Made by a program: the position numbers and the translations under genes
Source of the DNA: Hyposmocoma kahamanoa
Taxonomy: Eukaryota; Arthropoda; Insecta; Lepidoptera; Cosmopterigidae
Reading direction: 5' to 3'
NCBI RefSeq assembly: GCF_003589595.1
Contig: NW_020653851.1
Location: 22,046,187 to 22,110,186 of the forward strand
Length of the DNA: 64,000 nucleotides
The notes under the pieces: model-generated
Told to the model about the DNA's origin: nothing
What the model saw: the letters and a program-made list of their open reading frames with translations, nothing else
Databases searched by the model: none
In this document: in pieces, positions 53,310 through 63,335 of the stretch
Layout of the letters: every line of letters starts with the position of its first letter
Numbering within the stretch: position 1 is the stretch's first letter

Positions 53310-53455
53310 CTTGTAACCGCCTTCAAAGGAGGATATCCTCCATTCGACCATATTTTTTTGTGTATGTTACACGATGACTCCTATTATCTGTGAGCCGATA
53401 TTGATGATTATTTTTTGCTGGAAAGAGGGTACCCTCTTTCCAAATTTAAATGGGT
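53310..53455 (+). mobile_element. Element C, 5' half
   Basis: 'taaccgccttcaaaggaggatatcctccattcgaccatattttt', 'tgtgagccgatattgatgattattttttgctggaaagagggtacc', then 'aaatttaaatggg'. The distal half is missing. Confidence 0.75.
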
Positions 53456-54217
53456 ATGTATGTATTAGGTTCGCTTGTTCGTTCGTAATACTTATATTTA
53501 AATATGATTTATATTACATATAAATTATTATTAACGTAATATTTGGTTTTATTATTAATATATTTTAAATAATAATATGTAATATATAATTTATTAATAT
53601 AATAATAGTAATAGAGAATGGTTTTGGCTTTATGTTCGCCTTTTGTAACATCATGTCTTGTGGTCAATATGATTTAATAAATAAATATTTCAGACTGTCA
53701 TTGCCCGGATTCGGAACTGATAATAATCTGACTTGATGCGCAAACCCTCTTACTGTGCATAGCTTTAGTTTGATCACAAAATTTAAAGATGCAGAAAACA
53801 AATGAATTAATACGATAATAGTTTGAACATTCGTAGAATGTGTTATCAAGATTTGTAGCTGTGGAACCGGTTTAGCTTTTTCACATATTAAATGGAACTG
53901 ATAAAAATCTCGCTACAACCTAACATCTATAATTATCAAAGAATGCCCTCAAAGCGTGATGTTGAGGCAGCCGGTTTCCAAATATACTTTGATGGGAATT
54001 TCTCATGATCTCAACTTGACATTGACTTGTCACGTCAAATTATCCAGCTGACTATGAATGCTCTATAGTTCTGCGGAATGTCAAGAATTATTATCATTGG
54101 ATAAACGCAAACTTTCTTTTGAATGACATTGTGAATTCATACAAGCTTGTATATTGAAGATTATAGGTAAATGGAAAATGGAAACCATAGAGTAGAATAC
54201 TGTAAATTAAACTTGAT
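53456..54217. other. Very AT-rich tract and unannotated DNA
   Basis: 53490-53610 is almost pure A/T with TATTA/TAATA runs. The remainder shows no recognisable element. Confidence 0.5.
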
Positions 54218-54486
54218 TTTTTTTAATAACATGTGACGGGACGAACAAGTCGTGCGTCTGCTGGTAAGCGCACGCCTGTCCATAACAGTTGCAGTGCCAC
54301 TCAGAGCTTTAAATCGCAAAGATCACCCTGAAGCATAAGTTGACAAGTCCCATGTGCCTGTAATTTCACCTTTATTCTTCAAAACCGGAACACACTAATG
54401 CTAAAATTACTGCTTGACGGCAGAAATAAGTAAGGTGGTAGAACTTCCCTGGACGAACACTTTCTTAAGGCGCTCTACTGCTATTA
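54218..54486 (-). mobile_element. SINE-like family A, full length
   Basis: The plus strand shows 'tttttttaataacatgtgacgggacgaacaagtcgtgcgtctgctgg', 'cctgtccataacagttgcagtgccactcagagctttaaatcgcaaagatc', 'gttgacaagtcccatgtgcctgtaatttcacc', 'cttcaaaaccggaacacac', 'ttgacggcagaaataagtaagg' and 'cgctctactgct'. A 30-bp internal deletion follows 'aagatc'. Confidence 0.85.
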
Positions 54487-55459
54487 AACTATATCTATGC
54501 TAACACTAAAAAAAAGTTTAACTTTCTTCCCGCTTTACTCGTAAGTAGTTGTCAGATTTAGAAGGGTTATATTACTTTTTGTCGCTCTAATAATTCTTTT
54601 TTCGTCTGCATGTTAACTAAGCAATGGGTACTTACTGTTACGACGGAGAGTTGGTGTGCAAAGGGCCCGAAACGTTAGATTATGAAATAATAGTTTCATT
54701 TCCTATATCATAGAGTCTTTAATTATTGAATCAAAGGTCTAACACAAGGAATAATTCCACCAGGGCAACGAATTTTTCTTTGTGTTGGATTTTTGCATTA
54801 ATAATTATAACAAACTATTGGAGTATTATTAGGTATCATGGTAGTAAACCATAATATGCATTACAATGAATATTGTAACCTTTCATGTACCCAGCCCAGA
54901 TGTTGCTCAAGTTACATCCAAAACTAGTTCCATTAGATGTGTCAAGAAGTCTTTTTTGCTCCGATTGCACAGTCAGATTCAAATCTAAACGGGTTTGGTT
55001 AACTCGTGTATAAGTAGTAAGCGTATCTAAGTTCTCATTCTGTCTTATCACATGTCACTCAGTGGTTACTTCGCTGTAGAGCGGTAGTCCTGGGATCAAC
55101 TTACATTCTATAAAGTGGTGAAGTTAGCCGTATCTGTTTTTTGAGATAAATATCATAAACTGATACGTATCGAGTACTTTAGGTTTTTGCGAAACATTTA
55201 CATGGAAAATGAAAGTATTTATTATTTTAAATATATTTTTTTAATAATATATTGCACACTTTCCAAAGAAAGTGTACGCAATGGCAGCTAAATATACAAA
55301 AATCACAATGTTGCTGGACTAAATTGTTATCGTAATTGCATTAAAACGTAACAAATAGTTTATTTATTTTAAGTTTATTCTTAGTTTATTTGTCACCTAA
55401 GTAAGTTTAAAAGTACGTAAGAAGTTGAGATTTGTTCCAGTTTCGTTTGTATCGGGTAT
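54487..55459. other. No recognisable feature
   Basis: AT-rich. A perfect ACACTTTC/GAAAGTGT stem with a 4-base loop lies at about 55256-55275. Confidence 0.35.
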
Positions 55460-55463
55460 TTAA

Positions 55464-55903
55464 GAGGGAGCATGCCAAAAAAGTTTTGACGTTGGCTCCG
55501 CCCAAATTTCTGAAACAAATATATGTTCGCGTGACATGCGACAGGAGATGTTGAATTTTGCGCATTAAAAGTACCAAATTCGTTTTAGCGGAATAACTCT
55601 AAAACTAAAGGGATTTAAAAAATCCGTAGTGACAGTTCTCGATCATGCATAAATATAATTAATTATCTAATTTTTGTCCTAATAAACTGTAGCATTTCGA
55701 GAATAAATCGAAAAAATGTGAAAATTAGAGGTCATTTCGTGATTTTTATCTATCGAGGAAACTTTATTGTTTTATGTTTCTGATTAGTGTCTATGCTTGA
55801 ATATATCGTGTAGTTACGTATACAATATTTTATTTTTAACTTTAAAGTGGATATACCCCTCTAAAATCAAATCGAAGATTAGGAATTTTTCCTCTGCTCC
55901 CTC
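55464..55903 (+). mobile_element. Element F, copy 1, at TTAA
   Basis: 440 bp flanked by TTAA on both sides (55460-55463 and 55904-55907). Terminal inverted repeats GAGGGAGCA/TGCTCCCTC. The interior is non-coding. Copy 2 (58367-58805) is inverted and very similar along its whole length. TTAA target duplication is characteristic of piggyBac-type elements, although the terminal bases here are GAGG, not the usual CCC/CCY. Confidence 0.85.
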
Positions 55904-56171
55904 TTAATGTTCTTTTACATGTAATAAATATACTAGTGTGCTCATCGAAATAATAAATTAATTTTAAGCATGTCCTACAAATTTGAAATGTAATTCTTGT
56001 GAAGTTTGACAATTGTCAGCAGCGGATGTCCATGTATGAAGGTGGAAACTGAAAAGCAGCATGTAGTACTGAGGTTCCATCGTTTTCATTGGCACTAGAG
56101 TCCACATTTCCGAAACTGTTAACCTTTTTATTGCAAATGTGCTTACGAATAAATGTCTTATTATTTTTATT

Positions 56172-56416
56172 TTTTAAAGAAGGAGGAGGTTCTCAATTCG
56201 ACGGTGTGTATTTTTTTATACGTATGTTGCGCTCCGACATTGTGAACCGATTATGATGGTTTTTTTTTTTAAAATAGTATATTGGTCCCATTTAAATTTG
56301 AAGAAAATATTCCTCCTCTTAGGGTGGCGAACTAGGGGTTAAATCCGGTTTCGCGCACTTTCCGGTGCTCGATTTTAATAAAACTTGGCAAATAGATGTA
56401 ATTCCACTAGAGTTCG
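56172..56416 (+). mobile_element. Element C, near complete
   Basis: 'ggaggaggttctcaattcgacgg', 'tgtgaaccgattatgatgg', 'cccatttaaatttgaagaaaatattcctcctcttagggtggcgaactagggg', 'atccggtttcgcgcactttccggtgctcgatt' and 'aataaaacttggcaaatagatgtaattcca'. The terminal GGTCGGTT end is lost. Confidence 0.8.
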
Positions 56417-56949
56417 GCGTTCTTTGATATAATGATTTAAGCAACTTTAAAGTATAAACTTTAAAGTTACTTTTAACGTTTACTACTACATTTTGTAAGT
56501 GATATGAAAATTATACTAACCATTAATATCCAGTTTTTTTGTGGTTAGAACATGTTTACTGCTTGGCGCCGTGTACTTGTGAATGATTTTAGAGAAGTCT
56601 TTATTGTATTACTTTTACAAATTGGAAATAAATCGAAAATGTAGTTACAAATAATGTTTGTAAGTGTAGTGCAATCAATATTTTTTTAATATAACTATAT
56701 TTTTAAATCAATAAATAAAATATGGATTTTTTTAAATCCGTTATTGAAACATCAACCACACCACGTGACGTTATTCGTAGGTGTGACGTCATACGTCAAA
56801 CTTCCTCAAAGTATTTATTTACTATTTATTTATTATTTTTAGTATTTCCTTTGCGCCGTGGTATGGGGTTCTTCAAAAATCGTGTCAACAGGACTCTCAA
56901 AGGCTGGCAACTCATAGACACCTCATTTGACGTTGCAGCACAGATGTAA
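56417..56949. other. No recognisable feature
   Basis: AT-rich between element C and a LINE 3' end. A 75-codon frame at 56722-56949 is unrecognised and its end overlaps the LINE scrap. Confidence 0.3.
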
Positions 56950-57020
56950 CGTTGTCGTGCGACGATGAGCATCCACCAGCAAGTGGCTCGTCTGCTCGTT
57001 TGCCTTCTATTTTACATAAA
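56950..57020 (+). mobile_element. Retroposon 3' end scrap
   Basis: 'cgacgatgagcatccaccagcaagtggctcgtctgctcgtttgccttctattttacataaaa' is the common lepidopteran '...ctcgtttgcctcctatt(c)cataaaa' 3' end with A-rich tail. Confidence 0.7.
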
Positions 57021-57242
57021 AGAACGTAGGTAAACAAAGAAACGTCGTATTTATAGGTCGCGTATAATATTTTGTGTTGTTTCTCTGTTTTAAATTAAAA
57101 GCTGTAAACATTGAGGATCAGGGATTTTTTTTGGAAGTGCACAAAGTTTCTTTACCTACCAATGACATCATGCGTTTCAGAGTGGACAAGTAGTGCCGTT
57201 TAATTGCAGTTTTAGGGACTTGATAAAGCTTTATAAATAATC

Positions 57243-57541
57243 GCAGTACAGAGTACTAAAAAACTGGTCTCAAAAGTACATGGAATTACATCTATTTGCC
57301 AAGTTTTATTGTAATCGGTTACCGGACAGTGCGCGAAACCGGATTCATTCCCTAGTTCGCCACCCTTAGGGGTGGAATATTTTCTTCAAATTTAAATGGG
57401 ACTACTACTGAATTACCCCTCTCTCCAACAAAAAAAAATCATCGAAATCTGTTCATAAACGCGTTATCGCGTGACATACATACAAAAAAAACGTTCAGTC
57501 GAATTGAGAACCTCCTCCTACTTTTTTGAAATCGGTTAATA
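57243..57541 (-). mobile_element. Element C, full-length reference copy
   Basis: 299 bp from the conserved 'cagtacagagtactaaaaaac' flank (57243) to 'tttttgaaatcggtt' (57541). All family blocks are present in order. Ends read as AACCGATTTCAAAA and the inverted AAACTGGTCTCAAAA, i.e. imperfect TIRs of about 14 bp. No coding capacity; probably a MITE mobilised by an unidentified transposase. Confidence 0.85.
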
Positions 57542-57613
57542 AAGTATTATTTTTCTTAGCTGTATAATTTAATTATCCTTTATATTTAAATACTTTCTGA
57601 AAAAGTTGTCCGG

Positions 57614-57870
57614 TACCCTATTCTGCCGTCCGCGAACTAAAACGTTGTTATGTGATAAAATCATACAATAATCGAAACTCGGTTTTAGAATATTATAAAT
57701 GTTTGATGATATTTTAACTATATGTATATGTAACACCGATATGTCCAACACGTTAACTAACTTTAAATGTCTTTAAATAGAGAATTTTGAGCTCTATCGT
57801 ATACCATTTAAACCGATATTTGATTATTTGTTATATAACCTCGTTTTAGGTACTGGACGGCGGTATTGTC
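57614..57870 (+). mobile_element. TIR element H, copy 2
   Basis: The left end 'ccctattctgccgtccgcgaactaaaacg' and the right end 'cgttttaggtactggacggcggtattgtca' are inverted relatives. The internal 'acacgttaactaac', 'agagaattttgagctctatc' and 'gatatttgattattt' match 63210-63300. Confidence 0.75.
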
Positions 57871-57877
57871 ATTTTGT

Positions 57878-58912
57878 GGTTCAACCATAGATATAGGAAA
57901 AATGCGTTCAACAGTCGCATTTATGTCATATCGAGGGATCTGAAGCAAACCCCAATAAGTGTGTGAATATTTGTAAAATAAGTTATCTAATTTTTTATTT
58001 ATTTAATCGTTTATTGTACAAGAAACCCACATTTAACAAAAGATAAACACGAACTAGAAGTTCTGCTTATTTCTAAAAGAAATTTCTTAGTGCTGACTTA
58101 AATATGTTATCACGTGGCTTGTGACCAGCATTTCATGTCGTACTTATACACGACCCCTGTTGTTTCCACCTACTGCTCCCGTTTGGAAACTATCTGTGGT
58201 AAACTACCTCTCTTATGGTTAACCACAAGAGACATGGACACTGACACACATGAGTTAAACGTCTGAGAAAGTGCTAAAATATTAGCGCATGTCTACTTTT
58301 GCTATGTAAAAAACGATCATTGTTAATTGTCTATTGGATGAACACTTTAATATTACTATGTTTTAAGAGGAAAAATTCCTAATCTTCGATTTGATTTTAG
58401 AGGGGTATATCCATTTTAAAGTTAAAAATAAAATATTGTATGAGTAACTACACGATATATTCAAGTATAGACATTAATCAGAAACATAAAACAATAAAGT
58501 TTCCTCGTTAGATAAAAATCACGAAATGACCTCTAATTTTCACATTTTTTCGATTCATCCTCGAAATGCTACAGGTTATTAGATAAAAATTAGATAATTA
58601 ATTATATTTATGCATGATCGAGAACTGTCACTACGGATTTTTTTTTAATCCCTTTACTTTTAGAGTTATTCCGCTAAAACGAATTTGGTACTTTTAATGC
58701 GAAAAATTCAACATCTCCTGTCGCATGTCACGCGAACTTCAGGCATATATTTGTTTAACAAATTTGGGCGGAGCCAACGTCAAAACTTTTTTAGCATGCT
58801 CCCTCTTAATAAAAAATAGTATAAAATTGTAATTTTAAACACACGCCGAATTGTCAGAAATTTCATAGGTAGGCTGGGGTTTCACCATTTTTTCTATATC
58901 TATGGTTCGACC
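57878..58912. mobile_element. TIR element G containing element F copy 2
   Basis: Inverted 26-bp ends with three mismatches: 'ggttcaaccatagatatagg' + 'aaaaat' at 57878-57903, and the complement ending 'tatatctatggttcgacc' at 58887-58912. With F copy 2 and its TTAA removed, about 590 bp of non-coding sequence remain. It abuts element H on the left with 7 bp between. Confidence 0.65.
58367..58805 (-). mobile_element. Element F, copy 2, at TTAA
   Basis: 439 bp flanked by TTAA (58363-58366 and 58806-58809). It aligns with the reverse complement of 55464-55903 end to end. About 9 bp are missing just inside one end (GAG-GAAAAATTCC), which removes part of that TIR. Confidence 0.85.
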
Positions 58913-58966
58913 CCTGTGTTGTGGATATTCCAAGGCAACGAAGCGTTACTCGTTCGCATTTATATT

Positions 58967-59130
58967 TACCTTATCTATTTCTGCCACCTAGCACTCATGT
59001 GAGCATTACTGCGTTTAGGTTTTGAAGGGTGCTGGGGAAATTACACATGGTACTTTTCAACTTATGCCTTATATGCCTACTTACCACCAGGAACACAACT
59101 TGTTCGTCGTGTCACTTGCTATATTTATAT
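58967..59130 (+). mobile_element. SINE-like family A, deleted copy
   Basis: 'ttatctatttctgccacctagcactcatgtgagcattactgcg', 'aagggtgctggggaaatt', 'ttcaacttatgcc' then directly 'cctacttaccaccaggaacacaacttgttcgtcgtgtcacttg'. The central 110 bp are missing. Confidence 0.75.
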
Positions 59131-59154
59131 ATATGTAAAAGAAAATAGCGAATA

Positions 59155-59315
59155 GCTGTGTAGTGCAATTTGAACGCTATAACTTGAGCCTTTTCAAGGC
59201 GAGAGTGAATAGGCATTATTTAGGTGTGTATGCTTCATCGTCGAACTCATCGTCACTTTCCATCAGGTAAGATGGAAGTCAAATGCCAACTAATTATTTT
59301 TATAAAAGCGGCTCC
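59155..59315 (+). mobile_element. LINE 3' UTR fragment (family of 19330-19775)
   Basis: 'gagccttttcaaggcgagagtgaataggcattatttaggtgtgtatgcttcatcg' and 'cgtcactttccatcaggtaagatggaagtcaaatgcc' are the complement of 19380-19470. Ends in A-rich sequence. Confidence 0.75.
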
Positions 59316-60525
59316 TATAACAACACGCCTTCTTTGTACATAAATACACACCCAACGAACTGCATTTACTTGTTTTGGCCCTTTAAATGTAGTTAAAATC
59401 CAAAAGATTGAGAAAACAAAAACAAAACAATAAAATCGTCTTATTTATATTTATAATTAATAAACAATTACGAAAGACGTTTCTACAATGTTATCCGATA
59501 ATAGTGAAATAAATAGATATGTAGACATGAGAGTTCAAAAAGCCTGCCTAATTCGAAAAGAACTAACACACACCCGGTTCAAATTAGCAACTAATAACTG
59601 TTGATCTAAACTTATATCACCTTCGTAAATATCTTGTCAAAGTCGAGGCGTGTGAAGCATGTGATGACTTCAGATCTACGGTGACCATTAGTGTCTTTTC
59701 TGCCATATTTTCTTAACCAAACTTATTTCTTAATTTGACACAAACATATTAACTAATTAATGTAGTTACAATAATTTGGCAAATGGCATATTCTCAGAAC
59801 ATAACGCATCTGTTTAAAAGAAACGATTATAAATAAATACAAAGAAAAATACTTAATTAAATGAATGAAGGCATTAAAATACTTTTGAAACTTATGTAGG
59901 TACCTATTACGACAATACACAACAATTTAGTACAATGTCATAAACTAATCATTCCAAATCAACTTTAATTTCATATATTAAAGTTCAATTTGCAATGTCT
60001 AATTTGGATACTCAAGTGCGCCTTAAGTGGTAGCTTGTACAGTATTAGGGACAAGTGATAACTAACGCGTTAGCTCGTTAGATAAACATACAATTAAGGT
60101 TCAAGTATTGATGAACTTCAGTTTTTGAATGCATTTTTTGTGAACGAACGTGTTTTGAATATAAATTGTAAAAAAAGAATAGAAAGATAGCTCGTATTTT
60201 TCAGCCAGAAAGTGTGAAAGGTGTAAAATAAGTGCTAAACGAATTTTTATTACTCTTAATGAACAATTAAGTACTAAATTAGAGCTCAAGTATTAGAATA
60301 AATTACGTAAAAAATTGCAGACGTAACGTAAAAATTACCCAACTGTATTTCATGCGCGTACAGAAATTATTCAAAGCGGACGTTTGGTACGAGCGAAAAT
60401 TGCTTTGCGTCCGGCGAATTTCAAAACTCAATTAAGTGTTCCATCCACACTGCTGGCAGTTTGCGCTGTGGGCAGTTGCTTTGTGATGATTTAAAAAAAG
60501 TAAAATAGAAAAAAAAACTGTAACA
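59316..60525. other. No repeats recognised; possible 5' flank of a gene
   Basis: AT-rich to about 60340, then more balanced composition (60345-60480) before the candidate start codon at 60526. Confidence 0.3.
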
Positions 60526-60615
60526 ATGATTTGTGACACTGTGCGTTTGAAAATGTGCGAGAAAATGGTGAATTGCAAAGGACTGGCACTGATGAAGTCT
60601 TATCTTGAGGCTTTG
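60526..60615 (+). CDS. Candidate first coding exon (plus strand), unrecognised
   Basis: ATG in good context (taacaATG) opens 30 codons and ends exactly at a donor (GCTTTG then GTATGTTTTT), phase 0. The peptide is MICDTVRLKMC..., cysteine- and lysine-rich, ending KSYLEAL. The 200 bp before it are less AT-rich than the surroundings, as expected of a 5' UTR/promoter. No second exon is visible within the window and I do not recognise the protein. It could be an alternative first exon of a downstream gene, or chance. Confidence 0.3.
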
Positions 60616-60759
60616 GTATGTTTTTGTTTGTACGCTAATTAAGTGTTTTTTTTTATTTTATTATTTTTATTTATTTTATTTGTGCTGTCGTCGGGTGTAT
60701 ATACGAAATTCACCAAAAACTACATTTGTTTTTTTTTTTTACATTTTTTCGAAATAACC

Positions 60760-60987
60760 CATTGACTTACAATTATATGGACGTCGGGTCTGCGCTAAAA
60801 AGTGTCCGCACTTGTAAGGCGCTAAAATCGTATACAGAGCGCCAAACTCCGCTTTAGTCTTCATTTGTTCTACTGACAGCGCGATACTGCGATGGCATTA
60901 CAATTTAAATTTCGAATAGGTTGACTTGGGACATTTTTTTCGTGGTTTTTGTATTAGACCCGTCGTCCATTTATTTGTAAGTCAATG
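60760..60987 (+). mobile_element. MITE E, copy 3, 8-bp TSD
   Basis: 228 bp, flanked by AAATAACC (60752-60759 and 60988-60995). Nearly identical to 13332-13559, same length, same TIRs (CATTGACTTACAA.../...TTGTAAGTCAATG). Only a handful of substitutions separate the two, indicating recent mobility. It lies 145 bp inside the presumed intron of the 60526 candidate exon. Confidence 0.92.
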
Positions 60988-61182
60988 AAATAACCTCAAA
61001 GATTACAAGAAACGTAAGTTGGTATCACTTGCATACCAAAAGCATACACAAAAAAATAACAAATTGGATTAGATTGGACCTGGTTGAAAATATTTGAGTT
61101 AACACGGGCATTATAACGTTAAACCTTAAATACAGGTTAACTAGATATCTGTGTTTCTTAAAACAAGGATAATAGTTACTTC

Positions 61183-61402
61183 CCATTTTTTTTTATGATA
61201 TCAAGTGAAGGAACGAACAAGTCGTTTGCAGTGCCACTCAGAGCTTTAAATTGTAAAGGGCACTGCCACTGCGTCCGTCACCCTGAGCATAAAGTTGACA
61301 AGTCTCTTGTGCCTGTGATTTCACCTGCACCCTTACCGTTCAAAGTCGGAACGCCGTTACGCTCACTTTATTCCTTTCACAAGGAGTTCTGCCCCTGCTG
61401 AA
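61183..61402 (-). mobile_element. SINE-like family A, internally deleted
   Basis: A T-run then 'atgatatcaagtgaaggaacgaacaagtcg|tttgcagtgccactcagagctttaaattg', 'gggcactgccactgcgtccgtcaccctgag', 'gttgacaagtctcttgtgcctgtgatttcacc' and 'cctttcacaaggagttctg'. About 35 bp are deleted after 'aagtcg', and the NNNggcggcagaaatagg block is lost. Confidence 0.8.
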
Positions 61403-61544
61403 TATGTCCCATTTGTTTTGAATGCTGTGATAAATAACAGACTGAATGGTTCAATTGGCGCCCGTGCCTCTAACATTACAGTGACAGTTACCGCTAACGA
61501 CCGCGCAAAATGTCTGTATACAAAATATTGGTTCTTCTTCTTAC

Positions 61545-61915
61545 GGTGCTATCTCCTACCGGAGGTCGGCCATCATTAGTGATATATGTATTTTAGACAC
61601 AGCTGCATAGAACAAGGATCTTGTGCTCACGTTGAACCATGTCTGGAGATTATTAATCCACGAAGTACGTCTTCTTCCAGGTGGTCGTTTCCCCTGTATC
61701 TTCTTTGCATAATTAATCGGACAGATCATATTTATCATTACGCATTATATGACTAAAGTAATGCAGCTTGCGTTTTTTGACGGTACTCAAAACTAATTTC
61801 TTATAAAGCATCTGTAATACTCTTTCATTGGATGCTTATATCCGTCCATGATACTTTCAAAATTCTTCTGCATGTCCACATATTGAATGCTTCCGTCCAG
61901 GACTCTATCTCTATG
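61545..61915 (-). pseudogene. RTE-type LINE, C-terminal part of the RT protein, decayed
   Basis: Reading leftwards from about 61905, and changing frame at least twice, the minus strand encodes EAFNMWTCRRILKVSWTD, then KKLVLSTVKKRKLHYFSHIMRNDKY, then GKRPPGRRRTSWINNLQTW and SKIHISLMMADLR. This 'EAFEMW-yRRMLrisWtd ... yLGHVmRn-kY ... G-RgpGRrr-SWL-NlR-W' order is the C-terminal hallmark of RTE-clade LINEs. Stops and frameshifts show it is dead, and the catalytic core is missing. Confidence 0.85.
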
Positions 61916-62009
61916 TGACCGATAGGGGCGCTGTATTTCATTTGTTTGTTTATTGAAATATTGCCTTATTTTTGTAGAATATAAAGTTAATTTGCATTGC
62001 TCGTTTTAA

Positions 62010-62095
62010 TGTAGTGCGAATATGAATCAAGCCGGGGAGGCTTATGTCTAGCAGTGGATGTGTGTAAACTGATGATGATGACGATATGTTAGAGA
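62010..62095 (+). mobile_element. RTE-type 3' end with GAT-repeat tail
   Basis: 'gccggggaggcttatgtctagcagtggatgtgtgtaaactgatgatgatgacgat' is the standard RTE 3' terminus followed by its (GAT)n tail. The orientation is opposite to 61545-61915, so it is a separate insertion. Confidence 0.75.
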
Positions 62096-62560
62096 GGGCC
62101 TAACGCAAGCTAGAGACTCTACCAATTTTACGTATCTTAGGAGAGGATATTGGTCATAGTCTTCCATGGTGGCCGTCCGGCTTCTTGTGAGTTTACAAGT
62201 TTTCCAAGGGAACTTTCTTCAAAATGACACCTAACAATCATACATCAAAACAAATGCAATCGAGTAAAAACATCTGTAAACAACTTCACAAGGATTTAGA
62301 AACTCAGCTGTGCGTGCTTGCTGCCTATCATATTTAAAGATTCTACGTAATTAATCCCTAAATCCACACGCGTTCCTAATCACGCATCTTGTAAACGTTA
62401 TTTAATTTCAGTATTTTATATTGCTGGCATCCTTCAATTGGAAACTATTATTGTAAAACTCATTCAGATGTTATAATTGTATAATTATTGCGTTAAAACT
62501 TCAGTTATTCAATGTTTTCTGTCACCAGTAGTTGTGGACATGATTATTCATTGATATTGT
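62096..62560. other. No recognisable feature
   Basis: AT-rich, no exon or repeat recognised. Confidence 0.35.
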
Positions 62561-62562
62561 TT

Positions 62563-62840
62563 TTTTATCGACTTCAAACAAAGGAGGAACTTCTCAATTA
62601 GATTGTTTTTTTTTTAATGTATGCGATAACACTGTTTTTTGAATTTGTGAACCGATTTTGATGTTTCTTTTTTTGTTGGAAAGAATGAGACCAATAGTGA
62701 GGTACTCATTAATAGGTCATTTAAATTTCAAGAAAATATTCCACCTCTAAGGATGAATGCGGTTTCGCGCACTTTCAGGTAACCGATCTCAATAAACCTT
62801 AGCAATTAGATCCACAAACTTTAGAAGTCCGTTTTTTTTA
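62563..62840 (+). mobile_element. Element C, near complete
   Basis: 'ttttatcgacttcaaacaaaggaggaacttctcaatta', 'tttgtgaaccgattttgatg', 'ttgttggaaagaatgag', 'catttaaatttcaagaaaatattccacctctaagg', 'cggtttcgcgcactttcaggtaaccgat', and 'ttagaagtccgtttttttt' at the right end. Confidence 0.8.
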
Positions 62841-62944
62841 TAAAAAAGTTATAATTATTTATATTAGCAACGATTATATATTCATCGATATCGTATTTTA
62901 AATTGTATTATTGTTGCGTTCTAATACAAATACAAATGTTTTGA

Positions 62945-63070
62945 ATTCTTCTTCTTATCGTAATACATACACTATACTATTGTGACCCAGAATTTCAGCC
63001 ACGTAGCGTCACTAGTAGCTGATTAAATCCTCAAGCGTGCAGCTGTTAGGGCAGGGCACGATATGAGCTG
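62945..63070 (+). repeat. Dispersed repeat M, copy 2
   Basis: See copy 1 at 45385-45520. Here the segment is followed by 'gcacgatatgagctgggcc', similar to 'acacggtgtgagattgc' in copy 1. Confidence 0.6.
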
Positions 63071-63139
63071 GGCCATCGTTTGATCACATTGCACAAATTC
63101 CCCACCCGAACACCTTAATGAAGCCTATTTAAAAGACCT

Positions 63140-63335
63140 CCAGATCGACCATGACAATTGTTTAATGATATTTCAGGTATGCATCATTAGGGTAAGTTCC
63201 GATAAGTCGAGTACGTTAACTACTTTTACTTGTTTTCAAAAGAGAATTTTGTGCTCTATCTTTTGCTTTATAAAACGGATATTTGAACATTTGTCACCGC
63301 GTTTTAGTTAGTGGAGGGCAGAATGGTAGTTGCTA
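63140..63335 (+). mobile_element. TIR element H, copy 3
   Basis: 'gacaattgtttaatgatatttcaggtatgcatcattagggtaagttccgataagtcgagtacgttaac' matches the reverse complement of 20672-20862. The right end 'cgttttagttagtggagggcagaatggtag' is the H terminal repeat. Confidence 0.75.

Noticed and set aside
62072..62090. (GAT)n microsatellite as a stand-alone feature
   Set aside because: It is the tail of the RTE-type 3' end.
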